64,000 nt of DNA from Granulicella sp. L60 (GTDB lineage: Bacteria > Acidobacteriota > Terriglobia > Terriglobales > Acidobacteriaceae), in assembly GCF_009765825.1 (NCBI RefSeq), contig NZ_LMUR01000020.1:381894-445893 (forward strand). Direction: 5' to 3'. This document shows, piece by piece, positions 16,192 to 24,795 of the stretch. Numbering within the stretch: the first letter of the stretch is position 1; every line of letters starts with the position of its first letter. Both the position numbers and the translations under genes were made by a program. Below the pieces are notes generated by a model. The model ran no database searches and was not told the DNA's origin. It saw nothing but the letters and a program-made list of their open reading frames with translations.

Positions 16192-17166
16192 ATGCAAACC
16201 CTCCCCCTGGCCGACACCACGCGCCGCACCACCCGCCTCGGCTTCGGCTGTTCCAGCATCATGGGCGCCATAGGCCGCCGCGACTCCCTCCGCCTCCTCG
16301 AAGCCGCCTACGACGCCGGCATCCGCCACTTCGACGTCGCCCCCGCCTACGGCTACGGCGAAGCCGAGAGCTGCCTCTGCGACCTCATCCATCGCCACCC
16401 CGCCGACATCACCGTCACCTCCAAATACGGCATCCCCCTCGCAAAAAGATCCCCCCTCATCCGCCTCGGCCGCCACGTCACCCGCCCTCTCATCCAGCTC
16501 CTCCCCGGCATCAAGCAACGCCTCGCCCAGGCCGCCAACACCGCCACCCACAACCCCGACCGCCCCACCTTCACCGTCGCCCAGGCCAAAGCCTCCCTCG
16601 AACGCAGCCTCACCGCCCTCCGCATCCAACACATCGACCTCTGGCTCCTCCACGAGGCCACCGCCGTCGACCTCACCGACGACAGCCTCCTCCACTTCCT
16701 CAACCAGCAGGTCAAGCAGGGAACCATAGGCTCCTTTGGCATCGGCAGCGACTCCTCGAAAATCCCAGCCCTCCTCGCCGAACGTCCCGCCTACTGCCGC
16801 ACCCTCCAGTACGACTGGTCCGTCCTCTCCCCAGCCATCACGCCCACCAACTCCTTCCGCATCCACCACCGCGCCCTCACCACCCGCTTCCGCACCTTCC
16901 ACGCCGCATTCCTCCAGCAAAAAGACCGCACGAATCGCTGGTCCAAGGCCACAAACATCGACCTGACCATCCCCGACAACCTCGCCGCCCTCATGCTCAA
17001 GGCCGCCCTCGTCATGAACCCTGCCAGCATCATCCTCTTCTCCTCAAAGAGTCCCCTGCACATCCACGAAAACGTCCGCATCGCCGAAGACCGCACCCTC
17101 GAAGCCCCAGCCATCGCCCTCTACCAGCTCATTCAGGCCGAACGAGACCAGCTCACATCGGAATAA
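16192..17166 (+). CDS. Aldo/keto reductase
   Basis: A 324-residue (alpha/beta)8 NADPH-dependent reductase. The catalytic tetrad is visible: Asp48 and Tyr53 in FDVAPAYGYGEAE, Lys78 in TSKYGI and the His of DLWLLHE. The substrate is unknown. It is co-directional with and just downstream of the GMC oxidoreductase gene, so they may act on the same alcohol/aldehyde. The ATG at 16192 lacks a strong Shine-Dalgarno. Confidence 0.9.
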   Translation: MQTLPLADTTRRTTRLGFGCSSIMGAIGRRDSLRLLEAAYDAGIRHFDVAPAYGYGEAESCLCDLIHRHPADITVTSKYGIPLAKRSPLIRLGRHVTRPLIQLLPGIKQRLAQAANTATHNPDRPTFTVAQAKASLERSLTALRIQHIDLWLLHEATAVDLTDDSLLHFLNQQVKQGTIGSFGIGSDSSKIPALLAERPAYCRTLQYDWSVLSPAITPTNSFRIHHRALTTRFRTFHAAFLQQKDRTNRWSKATNIDLTIPDNLAALMLKAALVMNPASIILFSSKSPLHIHENVRIAEDRTLEAPAIALYQLIQAERDQLTSE

Positions 17167-17309
17167 CCACTCGCCCCACCCATCACCTGCAAAAAACAAT
17201 AAACAAGCTCATAGTCCAATCGGTTAACCTCACCATGCCCACAAATGGTTTAGCCTGAAACCAGGACGATCTCATCGTTCTCCAGCCCAGCACAGAAGGA
17301 AGCGGAAAA

Positions 17310-18563
17310 ATGAACCCCTGGCGGACCTGGAGAACTCGCCTGATCCTGTTCTTTGCCGTCCTCGGCCCCGGCTTCATCACGGCCAACGTCGACAACGACG
17401 CCGGCGGCATCCTCACCTACTCCTCTGCGGGCGCCCAGTTCGGTTACACCCTACTCTGGACGATGATCCCCATCACCATCGCCCTCATCGTCGTGCAGGA
17501 GATGTGCGCCCGCATGGGCGTCGTCACCGGCAAAGGCCTCAGCGACCTCATCCGCGAAGAGTTCGGCCTGCGCATCACCTTCGTCATCATGCTTCTGCTC
17601 ATCGCCGTTAACTTCACCAACGTCGTCACCGAGTTCTCCGGCATCGCCGGCAGCATGCAGCTCTTCCACGTCAGCAAGTACGCCAGCGTCCCCGTCTGCG
17701 CCTTCATCGTCTGGATCCTCGTCGTCAAAGGCGACTACAAGAGCGTCGAAAAAGTCTTCCTCATCGCCAGCGTCTTCTACATCGCCTACATCATCACCGG
17801 CGTCCTCAGCGGCCCGGACTGGCACCTCGCCCTCGTCGAGACCGTCAAGCTCCCGCCCCGCGCCATGTGGAGCAACAAGAGCTACGTCTACATGACCGTC
17901 GCCGTCATCGGCACCACCATCACCCCCTGGATGCAGTTCTACCTGCAGTCCTCCATCGTCGAGAAGGGAACCAGCGTCCGCCAGTACAAAGCCTCCCGCC
18001 TCGACGTCATCATCGGCTCCATCTTCACCGACGTTGTCGCCTGGTTCATCGTCGTCGCCTGCGCCGCCACCCTATACACCCACGGCATCCGAAATATCAG
18101 CGAAGCCTCCGACGCTGCCGGCGCCATGAAGCCCCTCGCCGGTCAATACGCCTTCATCCTCTTCGCCGCCGGCCTCTTCAACGCCTCACTCTTCGCCGCC
18201 TCGATTCTCCCCCTCTCCACCGCCTACACCGTCTGCGAGGGCCTCGGCGTCGAGAGCGGCCTGGACAAGAGCTTCGGCGAAGCCAAGTTCTTCTACTGGC
18301 TCTATAGCCTGCTCCTCTTCGCTGGCGCCGCCGTCGTCCTCATCCCCAACTTCCCGCTGGTAAAGTTCAGCATCCTCTCGCAGGTGCTCAACGGCATTCT
18401 TCTCCCCGTAGTCCTCATCTTCATGCTGAAGCTCATCAACAAGCACGAGCTGATGGGCAAGTACACCAACACCCGCTGGCTCAACGCCATCGCATGGATC
18501 ACCGCCATCATCGTCATAGCCCTATCCCTCATCCTCGTCTGGAACACCCTCCACGGCGGTTGA
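17310..18563 (+). CDS. NRAMP (SLC11)-like transporter with atypical ion-site motifs, possible Mg2+ transporter
   Basis: A 417-residue protein with about 11 membrane helices and the SLC11 beginning LGPGFITANVDNDAGGILTYSSAG. Classical Mn/Fe NRAMPs carry DPGN in helix 1 and MPHN with a Met ligand in helix 6. Here helix 1 reads DNDAGG and helix 6 TTITPWMQFYLQSS, so the soft-metal ligands are changed. NRAMP-related proteins with altered sites are known to carry Mg2+, and an MgtE-N/CBS gene lies 2.9 kb upstream on the same strand, which supports Mg2+ (inference). GGAAGCGGAAAA precedes the ATG. An inverted repeat pair follows the stop. Confidence 0.85.
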   Translation: MNPWRTWRTRLILFFAVLGPGFITANVDNDAGGILTYSSAGAQFGYTLLWTMIPITIALIVVQEMCARMGVVTGKGLSDLIREEFGLRITFVIMLLLIAVNFTNVVTEFSGIAGSMQLFHVSKYASVPVCAFIVWILVVKGDYKSVEKVFLIASVFYIAYIITGVLSGPDWHLALVETVKLPPRAMWSNKSYVYMTVAVIGTTITPWMQFYLQSSIVEKGTSVRQYKASRLDVIIGSIFTDVVAWFIVVACAATLYTHGIRNISEASDAAGAMKPLAGQYAFILFAAGLFNASLFAASILPLSTAYTVCEGLGVESGLDKSFGEAKFFYWLYSLLLFAGAAVVLIPNFPLVKFSILSQVLNGILLPVVLIFMLKLINKHELMGKYTNTRWLNAIAWITAIIVIALSLILVWNTLHGG

Positions 18564-18589
18564 AGATAGGGAAAGATAGAAAAGATAGG

Positions 18590-18684
18590 CCCTGCCAGAC
18601 GAGCCGCCTGCTCGGCGAGAGGTCACTTCGTGACGCGTATACCGGTCACGCAGCCATCATCAGAAAAGGTCCTCCCGCTGGTCG
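18590..18684 (-). repeat. Intergenic triple-hairpin repeat, copy D (left arm of an inverted pair)
   Basis: Reverse-oriented copy: CCTGCCAGAC, then CGCC-TGCTC-GGCG (18605-18617), GTCAC-TTC-GTGAC (18622-18634), and the terminal box GTCCTCCCGCTGGTCGG. With copy E it forms a head-to-head pair of about 205 bp between the NRAMP-like and Nudix genes. Confidence 0.85.
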
Positions 18685-18698
18685 GAATCATCCACCGC

Positions 18699-18794
18699 CG
18701 AGCAACGCGAGGCCCAAGCCATCCACTCACCCTGACAAGGTATAAAAGTCACGAAGTGACCTCCCCACGAGTAGTGGGCCCGTCCGGCAGGACA
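18699..18794 (+). repeat. Intergenic triple-hairpin repeat, copy E (right arm of an inverted pair)
   Basis: Begins with a degenerate box CGAGCAACGCGAGG; then GTCAC-GAA-GTGAC (18748-18760), CCCAC-GAGTA-GTGGG (18764-18778) and the end GTCCGGCAGGACA. The middle stem differs from copies C and G on both arms but still pairs. Confidence 0.85.
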
Positions 18795-18810
18795 GAATTT
18801 TCGTAATCTT

Positions 18811-19284
18811 TTAAAGCAGTTTCCCCTCAGAAAGATCCCGAATCAGCCCCAGGTCCGCCGCCAGAAAGTCATACCCTGGCAGCTCCCCCAGCGGAGCCCA
18901 CCGCATGTCATTAAATATCCGATTCTCCAGCGTCCCCTCGAACTCCCGCACCACAAAGAACTGCAGATCGATCGCCCCGCCATTCCTGTACTTATGCCGC
19001 ACCCGAGCCACCTGCCGCCCGATCACCGCCGTAATCCCCAGCTCCTCGTTCAGCTCCCGCACCAGAGCATCCTCAGAGCCCTCACCCTCTTCGATCTTGC
19101 CCCCTGGAAACTCCCACTTCAGGCTCATCGGCTGGTCCGGCTTCCGCTGGCAGATGAGCACCTCCACCCCCGCCGCGCCATCCCCCGCCTCGCCCCGCAA
19201 AATCAGAGCCGCGACCACCAGCCGCAAAGGCTTTTGGACGACAGGTTCAGCGCGTTCCCCGAGCTTGCGAATAGCTTCTCTCAC
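18811..19284 (-). CDS. Nudix hydrolase (MutT-like)
   Basis: A 157-residue protein with a perfect Nudix box: G, then KIEEG, E, GSEDALV, RELNEELGI, fitting GX5EX7REUXEEXGU. A MutT-type role, hydrolysis of oxidised dGTP to monophosphate, is likely from SLKWEFPGGK and RHKYRNGGAIDLQFFVV, but substrate cannot be fixed from sequence. The start appears to be GTG at 19284. It lies 55 bp downstream of the HAD gene on the same strand, probably one operon. Confidence 0.88.
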   Translation of the reverse strand: MREAIRKLGERAEPVVQKPLRLVVAALILRGEAGDGAAGVEVLICQRKPDQPMSLKWEFPGGKIEEGEGSEDALVRELNEELGITAVIGRQVARVRHKYRNGGAIDLQFFVVREFEGTLENRIFNDMRWAPLGELPGYDFLAADLGLIRDLSEGKLL

Positions 19285-19339
19285 TTGTCTCTATAGCGTT
19301 AGACGACGCCAACCCTACAAAAGGCTCTGTCAGCCCCGC

Positions 19340-20062
19340 TTACGCCGGTCGAACAGAGTCCGGATAGTAGACTGGCCAGCTCTCCTGCGAGCTTCTCTCC
19401 AACAGCCCCGCCGTCGGATTCACCGGAAACGCCCGCCGCGCAATCGCCAGCATCGCCGCATCATGCACCGAGTTCCCAAAGACCGCATCCGGCGCCGTCA
19501 CCCCCACCCGCGCCAGCGACCTCACCTTGCCCTCGTCCGTCGGCACATCCTCAATCACGTCCGAGACCACCCCATCCTTCACCGTCACCCGCGCCGCCAG
19601 CACCCGCTCCGCAGGAATCCCAAACCCACGCACACCCTCTTCGATCACCCAGTTATTCGTCGAACTCACCGCCCAGATCTCAACGCCTCTGCCGTGAAGC
19701 TCATCCACCAGCTGCTTCATCTCCGGAAAGATGTTCTGTCGGACTCGGCTCTCAAAGAAGACCTTCGCCGCCCGCCGCATCTCGTTCTCGCGCAGCCTCT
19801 GGTACATCTGCACCATCTCCCCGCAGATCGCCGCCTCCGACACCGTGCCACGCAGGTATGCGCGGTAGCGCTCGTCTATCCAGTCCGTAGCCTCCCGCGA
19901 GACCAGCCCCGTCTCGATCGTCCACTTCATAAACGACGAGCCCGCATCGCCCGACCACAACGTCCCGTCGCAGTCGAACACCGCGACGGATGGCGAGAGA
20001 GAATAGACCGCCTCATGGAACTCTGACGTACTCAAACGATTGACCGAAACCAGATGGCTCAC
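19340..20062 (-). CDS. HAD superfamily phosphatase (phosphoserine phosphatase-like)
   Basis: A 240-residue HAD subclass IB protein: motif I FDCDGTLW (nucleophile Asp and acid Asp), motif II VSSTNN, and motif IV GNSVHDAAML, with a helical cap between I and II (KWTIETGLVSREATDWIDERYRAYL). It dephosphorylates an unknown small molecule; the class includes phosphoserine phosphatases. GTG at 20062 is chosen because the frame further upstream is antisense to the divergent stress-protein gene; GTG is a guess without a clear Shine-Dalgarno. It is upstream of the Nudix gene. Confidence 0.78.
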   Translation of the reverse strand: MSHLVSVNRLSTSEFHEAVYSLSPSVAVFDCDGTLWSGDAGSSFMKWTIETGLVSREATDWIDERYRAYLRGTVSEAAICGEMVQMYQRLRENEMRRAAKVFFESRVRQNIFPEMKQLVDELHGRGVEIWAVSSTNNWVIEEGVRGFGIPAERVLAARVTVKDGVVSDVIEDVPTDEGKVRSLARVGVTAPDAVFGNSVHDAAMLAIARRAFPVNPTAGLLERSSQESWPVYYPDSVRPA

Positions 20063-20209
20063 GAACTGTACTCTACTTTTCTGCGCTTCAGGCGCGCATG
20101 AATTTGCATTGAAGATTGATGTCCATCTTACTACCCCACCAAAACCGATCTTCTCCACAACCCTCTCATCGCATCTCCCATCCGCATCCAAACCCGCTGG
20201 AGGAAAAAC

Positions 20210-20719
20210 ATGAGTGACTTCAAACAGCTCTCCGGCAAAGAGGGAATCGACAAGATAGGCTTCCTGATCGCAGACCACAACATCGTTATGCTCGTTACCG
20301 CAGCCAGCGACGGCACCTTCGACAGCCGCCCCATGGCCGTCCACGTCAAAGACTTCGACGGCACCGTCTGGTTCCTCACCCCGCACGCATCCGAAAAGAT
20401 CAACGAGATCCAGGACGACTCCCACGTCACCCTCATCTTCTCCGACCCATCCAACGCCAAGTACGTCTCCGCCAAAGGCCGCGCCCACATTAGCAGGGAC
20501 CGCGCCAAAATCCACGAGCTTTGGAACTCCATGTACAAAGCCTGGTTCCCACAAGGAGAAGACGACCCCAATATTGCCGTCCTCCGCATAGACATCGCCG
20601 AGGCCGACTACTGGGAGGCTTCCTCCAGCCGCATCGTTCGCGGCGTCAAATACCTCGCAGCAGCCGCAACCGGCGGCAAGGTAGACGTAGGCGAAGCTGG
20701 CAAAGTCGTCCTGACCTAA
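20210..20719 (+). CDS. Pyridoxamine 5'-phosphate oxidase-fold general stress protein
   Basis: A 169-residue split-barrel flavin-binding protein of the general stress protein 26 type: IVMLVTAASDGTFDSRPMAV, TVWFLTPHASEKINEI, VTLIFSDPSNAKYVSAKGRA, and a C-terminal EADYWEA. Members bind FMN or F420; function unclear. GGAGGAAAAAC lies just before the ATG. It is divergent from the HAD gene and followed by a hairpin. Confidence 0.88.
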   Translation: MSDFKQLSGKEGIDKIGFLIADHNIVMLVTAASDGTFDSRPMAVHVKDFDGTVWFLTPHASEKINEIQDDSHVTLIFSDPSNAKYVSAKGRAHISRDRAKIHELWNSMYKAWFPQGEDDPNIAVLRIDIAEADYWEASSSRIVRGVKYLAAAATGGKVDVGEAGKVVLT

Positions 20720-20764
20720 CCATCTGGCCTGCCAAGCCTGAATCGTCTCTCATCGCTGCGGAGC

Positions 20765-20791
20765 GACGGCCTTCTACTAAGGAAGGCCGTC
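20765..20791 (+). terminator. Terminator-like hairpin
   Basis: A 10-bp stem GACGGCCTTC/GAAGGCCGTC with a 7-nt loop, 46 bp after the stress-protein stop. ATTCTGAGCG follows, so the T-tract is weak. Immediately after it lies CATTCTGAGCGTAGCGAAGA, a short motif that looks like a single copy of a dispersed bacterial intergenic repeat. Confidence 0.5.
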
Positions 20792-20872
20792 ATTCTGAGC
20801 GTAGCGAAGAACCCCTGTATTGTGTCTTTGCCATTGGACTTGCTGTTGTTCTTGTTCTACTGCGAACCTGCG

Positions 20873-21544
20873 TTAAATCGGAGGCAGGCCGTTCACCACG
20901 CTCACCCCAGGCGGCGGAACAAACCCGAAGTCTGTATCCTTCACCGGCACATTCTCCACCATGCCGGAGAACGCAAACTCCGTCACCGCTCCATCCACCT
21001 CTTCCAGCTTCATCCGGTCAATCGCGCCCGCCGTCGTCACCCACAGCGACAGCAGCTTCACTCTCTGCTCAATCCCCTTCGGCACTCCGGTAATACGAAA
21101 CCCCGTCCCATCCGGCGTCACCGCAAGGCCATCCAGCTCCTTCTTCAACTGAGTATGCCCAAGCAGAAATCGCAGAGGCGACCGCAGATCGTCCAGCTCC
21201 TTCGCTGGCACCCGTGTAGCCTGCGTGTCCCCCGGCGTATAAAACCACGCAAACTTCCCATCCAGTACAAACACCTTGCCCACCGGAGCCGCATAGCTCC
21301 ACCGCATCCGCCCCGGCTTCTTCAGCAGCAGCGTGCCCTCTTCCGCACGCTGCATCCCCATCCCCGAGTAGTTCTCCGTATAGCGCGCCCGCAGCGAAGT
21401 CAGATGGTTATAGTGCTCGTCCACCCTGCGAACCAGCGCATCTCCATCCGCACCCAAACTCTTTGCCGGCTCCTGCGACACCAGCTGCCCAGCGAACAAG
21501 CCGCAGCCCACAGCACCCAGCAAAAGCGTTCGAGCCAGCCTCAC
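20873..21544 (-). CDS. lolA: Outer membrane lipoprotein carrier protein LolA
   Basis: A 223-residue periplasmic protein with a signal peptide (LARTLLLGAVGCGLFAGQLVSQ) and the LolA half-barrel: RYTENYSGMGMQRAEEGTLLLKKPGRMRWSYAAP, then GKFAWFYTPGDTQATR, and an RFLLG segment. It ferries lipoproteins from LolCDE to the outer membrane. Its ATG overlaps the stop of the pseudopilin gene by 4 nt (ATGA), so the two are translationally coupled. Confidence 0.9.
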   Translation of the reverse strand: MRLARTLLLGAVGCGLFAGQLVSQEPAKSLGADGDALVRRVDEHYNHLTSLRARYTENYSGMGMQRAEEGTLLLKKPGRMRWSYAAPVGKVFVLDGKFAWFYTPGDTQATRVPAKELDDLRSPLRFLLGHTQLKKELDGLAVTPDGTGFRITGVPKGIEQRVKLLSLWVTTAGAIDRMKLEEVDGAVTEFAFSGMVENVPVKDTDFGFVPPPGVSVVNGLPPI

Positions 21545-22110
21545 TGAATCGGCTGCGTGCAGTTGTTTCCACCCGCCGGATCAAACCGAATCGTATTGTT
21601 CTCATCCGAGCAATATCCGCGATCGCCCGACCGCCCAATCGACTGTGGCACGGCAGTAATCTCGTACCCCGTATACATGTCCTGATTGTTCACCGTCACC
21701 TTCGTGCAGTTCGTAATCGCGAACGTATACCCTGCCTTCTGCCCGCTCGAAAGCGAGTTATCCAGCAGCTGAGCGGACTGTGCCGAGGGCGCACCCGATT
21801 TCGGATCACCGCCCAGCGCCGCCAGCGAGCACGAAAAGCCGTTCGCCGGATACGCCGAGTTGTACTGCAACTGCGCCTGTCCGATCGTCCGCACCGACTG
21901 CACCGCCGACGTCTCATTCGCCTGTTTCCGCAGCTTCAGCATCTGCGGCACCGCCAGCGACATCAGGATCAGCATCACCGACATCACGATCAGCAGTTCG
22001 ATCAGCGTAAATCCCTCGTCGTCCCGTTGCTTCTTCAGCTCAGCGCGCATCCGGCCCAATCCGTTCATCGTCGTCATCATTCCTCGGCAGTTCAAAGTCT
22101 TCTTACACAT
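21541..22110 (-). CDS. Type II secretion/type IV pilus-like pseudopilin
   Basis: A protein of up to 189 residues with the prepilin cleavage site and helix DEGFTLIELLIVMSVMLILMSLAVPQML: peptidase cuts after Gly and the mature protein begins Phe, with the usual Glu5. The globular part has four Cys (CSLAAL, NCTK, GYCSDENN, NNCTQ), probably two disulfides. The first ATG is at 22110; an ATG at 22080 directly after CGAGGA, or another 12 nt later, would shorten the leader. It sits between an M16 protease and lolA, not in a pilus cluster; minor pseudopilins are often scattered. Confidence 0.88.
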   Translation of the reverse strand: MCKKTLNCRGMMTTMNGLGRMRAELKKQRDDEGFTLIELLIVMSVMLILMSLAVPQMLKLRKQANETSAVQSVRTIGQAQLQYNSAYPANGFSCSLAALGGDPKSGAPSAQSAQLLDNSLSSGQKAGYTFAITNCTKVTVNNQDMYTGYEITAVPQSIGRSGDRGYCSDENNTIRFDPAGGNNCTQPIQ

Positions 22111-22137
22111 CGAACAAAACTCTATCAGGAGTCTGTT

Positions 22138-23454
22138 CTAGCACGCTAAATCTTCGCGCTCGACCTTCATCGTCCCAAGATTTCCCAGCAGCGTCAACGC
22201 CATCGTCTCCGGCTGGAAAAGCTCCTGTGCCAACACCTGCACATCCTCCGAGCTCACCGCGTCCACCTCTTCGATAATCTCGTCCACGCCAAAGAAGCGC
22301 CCAAAGTACATCTGCTGCCGAGCCAGGTTCGACATCCGGCTCCCCGAACTCTCCAGCCCGATCACCATATTGCTCTTCAACTGGTCCTTGGCCCGCTTTA
22401 ACTCCACCTCGCTGACCTTCTCTTCCTTCAGACGTCGCAGCTCCAGCAACGTAAGCTCCAGCACCTGCAGCGTCTTGTCCACCGACGTCCCCGCGTACAC
22501 GCACAGCGACCCCGTATCCCGGAACGGATTCATCTCCGAGTAGATCGAGTACGCCAGCCCCCGGTCCTCGCGGATCGTCTGGAACAGCCTCGAACTCATC
22601 CCACCGCCCAGCATCGTGTTCAGCAGATACACCCCGTACCGCCGCGCATCGTTCACCCGCGGCGCAGGCACGCCCAGGCAGAACTGCACCTGCTCCAGCG
22701 ACTTCTTCCGCTTCAGCGTAATGTGCGGCGTAGCCTTCGGAGCCGCTACCTTCTCCGCTACCCCATCCCCACTCGCCGCCAGCGAGCTGAACTCCCGCTC
22801 CACCTTGGCCACAAACTCGTCGTGCTGCAGATTGCCCGCCGCCGAAAACACCATATTCCGCGGCGTAAACTGCCCCGCATAAAAATCAAACAGCTTCTGC
22901 TGATCGAAGCTCGAAACCGTCTTCACCGTCCCCAGGATCGGCCGTCCCAGCGCATCGCCCTTCCAGAAGTTCTGCGTCCACGTCTCATGCACCAGATAGT
23001 CGGGATTATCCTCGTCCATCTTGATCTCTTCCAGAATCACACCCTGCTCACGCGCCACATCCTCCGGCGTAAACGTCGGATGCAGCACCAGGTCCGCCAG
23101 CACATCCAATGCCGGAGTCACATTCTCATCCAGCACCTTGATGTTGAAGCACACCGTCTCTTTCCCGGTAAACGCGTCCAGATTGCCGCCGATCGTATCC
23201 ACCTCGCGTGCAATCTGCTGCGCCGACCGCGATGTCGTCCCCTTGAACACCATATGTTCGACAAAGTGCGAGATCCCATTCAGCTCCGGCTTCTCATCCC
23301 GAGACCCCGACCCAACCCACGCCCCCATCGACACGCTCCGCACATGCGGCATGCTCTCAGTCAGCACCATCAGACCGTTCGCCAGAACCGTCTTCCGGAT
23401 ATTTCGGGGGGCATTCTTCGTTACAGCGATATCTTCAATCAACGTTGCGGACAT
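22138..23454 (-). CDS. M16 family zinc metalloprotease (processing-peptidase-like)
   Basis: A 438-residue pitrilysin-family protein with the inverted zinc motif HFVEH (His63, Glu66, His67) and the downstream ligand region REQGVILEEIKMDEDNP. The C-terminal half has the inactive M16_C domain (LGVPAPRVNDARRYGVYLLNTMLGGGMSSRLFQTIRE). No signal peptide, so it probably acts in the cytoplasm on peptides. The stop is 27 bp before the pseudopilin start, so protease, pseudopilin and lolA form one operon. Confidence 0.92.
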   Translation of the reverse strand: MSATLIEDIAVTKNAPRNIRKTVLANGLMVLTESMPHVRSVSMGAWVGSGSRDEKPELNGISHFVEHMVFKGTTSRSAQQIAREVDTIGGNLDAFTGKETVCFNIKVLDENVTPALDVLADLVLHPTFTPEDVAREQGVILEEIKMDEDNPDYLVHETWTQNFWKGDALGRPILGTVKTVSSFDQQKLFDFYAGQFTPRNMVFSAAGNLQHDEFVAKVEREFSSLAASGDGVAEKVAAPKATPHITLKRKKSLEQVQFCLGVPAPRVNDARRYGVYLLNTMLGGGMSSRLFQTIREDRGLAYSIYSEMNPFRDTGSLCVYAGTSVDKTLQVLELTLLELRRLKEEKVSEVELKRAKDQLKSNMVIGLESSGSRMSNLARQQMYFGRFFGVDEIIEEVDAVSSEDVQVLAQELFQPETMALTLLGNLGTMKVEREDLAC

Positions 23455-23604
23455 GCGACTCCTTGAACTTCCATTCTTTCACAGCAACAACCGCCGCCCC
23501 CTGCTGCACCATCGGAGTAGACTCTCTAACAGATGCTCCCGCGACAGGTAACGCTTCGCGACCGACATCTCATTCAAATCCTCATTCCGCATAAGCCAAA
23601 CCGT

Positions 23605-24795
23605 ATGAACGAAATATCCATAAAAGATAATCCAAAAGTTGATGGAAGGCCCCTCTTCGGCCAATCCCTCGTCGAGCTGACAATCCTCCTCGATCACCTG
23701 AACCAGCCCCCTTACCGCGCCCGCCAGCTCCACGAAGCCCTCTACGCCCAGCGCCTCACCTCCATCGACGACATCACCACCCTCCCCGCCACCCTCCGCG
23801 AAGCCCTCAAATCCCAAAACCACACCATCGGCCTCCCCGAGATCGTCCAGACCGCCCGCTCCATCGACGGCACCGAGCGCTACCTCATCCGCATGGCCGA
23901 CGGCGAGACCGTCGAGACCGTCTGGATGCCCGGCGGCGACGGCGGCGAGCGCGGAGACGGCACCCAGGCAGCCGAAGAAGAAGAACACCCCACCCACGAT
24001 GACGACGACTACAAGCGCGCTACCATCTGCATCTCCAGCCAGGTAGGCTGCGCCGTCAACTGCCAATTCTGCCTCACCGCCAAACTCGGCATCCGCCGCA
24101 ATCTCACCCCCGGAGAGATCGCCGGCCAGGTCGCCGCCGTCCTCAACCGCCACAACGTCGAAGTCGGCCGCGACCGCATCAACCTCGTCTTCATGGGCAT
24201 GGGCGAACCCTTCCTCAACTACCCCTCCTTCATGGACGCCGTCCGCCTCCTCACCACCGCCATGCGCATCCCCGACTCCCGCATGACCGTCAGCACCTCC
24301 GGCATCCTCCCCGGCATCCTCGACTTCGCCAAAGAGACCCTCCGCCCCAAGCTCGCCGTCAGCCTCAACGCCTCCAACGACGTCGTCCGCGAGTCCATCA
24401 TGCCCATCACCCGCAAATGGAACATCGCCGCCCTTCTGGAAGCCATCGCCACGGTCCCTCTACGACCCCGCGAACGCGTCACCTTCGAGTACGTGATGCT
24501 AGGAGGCATCAACGACCAGCGCGAGCACGCTGACGAGCTCATAGCCCTTCTCAAGAACCGCCAGGCCAAGATCAACCTCATCGTCTGGAACTCCGGCCCC
24601 GACATGCCCTTCCATGAGCCCACCCCAGCTGACGTCTCCGCCTTCCAAAGCCGTCTCCGCAACGCCGGCATCCCCGCCTTCATCCGGAGGCCCCGAGGCC
24701 GCGACATCTACGCCGCCTGCGGCCAGCTCAAACGCACCCTCGAAACCCCCACCCCCACCCTGATCACCCTGCCCCCCACCCCCTCCTCGTTGTAG
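23605..24795 (+). CDS. rlmN: 23S rRNA (adenine2503-C2)-methyltransferase RlmN
   Basis: A radical SAM enzyme that methylates C2 of A2503 in 23S rRNA and usually A37 in some tRNAs. The 396-residue protein has the cluster motif CxxxCxxC (Cys149, 153, 156) and FMGMGEPFLNY, SVSLNAS and the C-terminal RGRDIYAACGQL whose Cys forms the covalent intermediate. An acidic low-complexity insert at residues 109-136 (DGGERGDG, AEEEEH, HDDDDY) sits just before the radical SAM core; such a loop is not usual in RlmN. ATG 23605 is chosen at the point where homology begins; upstream in-frame ATG 23533 is less likely. Confidence 0.93.
   Translation: MNEISIKDNPKVDGRPLFGQSLVELTILLDHLNQPPYRARQLHEALYAQRLTSIDDITTLPATLREALKSQNHTIGLPEIVQTARSIDGTERYLIRMADGETVETVWMPGGDGGERGDGTQAAEEEEHPTHDDDDYKRATICISSQVGCAVNCQFCLTAKLGIRRNLTPGEIAGQVAAVLNRHNVEVGRDRINLVFMGMGEPFLNYPSFMDAVRLLTTAMRIPDSRMTVSTSGILPGILDFAKETLRPKLAVSLNASNDVVRESIMPITRKWNIAALLEAIATVPLRPRERVTFEYVMLGGINDQREHADELIALLKNRQAKINLIVWNSGPDMPFHEPTPADVSAFQSRLRNAGIPAFIRRPRGRDIYAACGQLKRTLETPTPTLITLPPTPSSL

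Noticed and set aside
19340..20554. A 404-residue HAD protein starting at 20554
   Set aside because: The N-terminal extension is antisense to the stress-protein gene at 20210-20719; the HAD motif needs only the part from about 20062.
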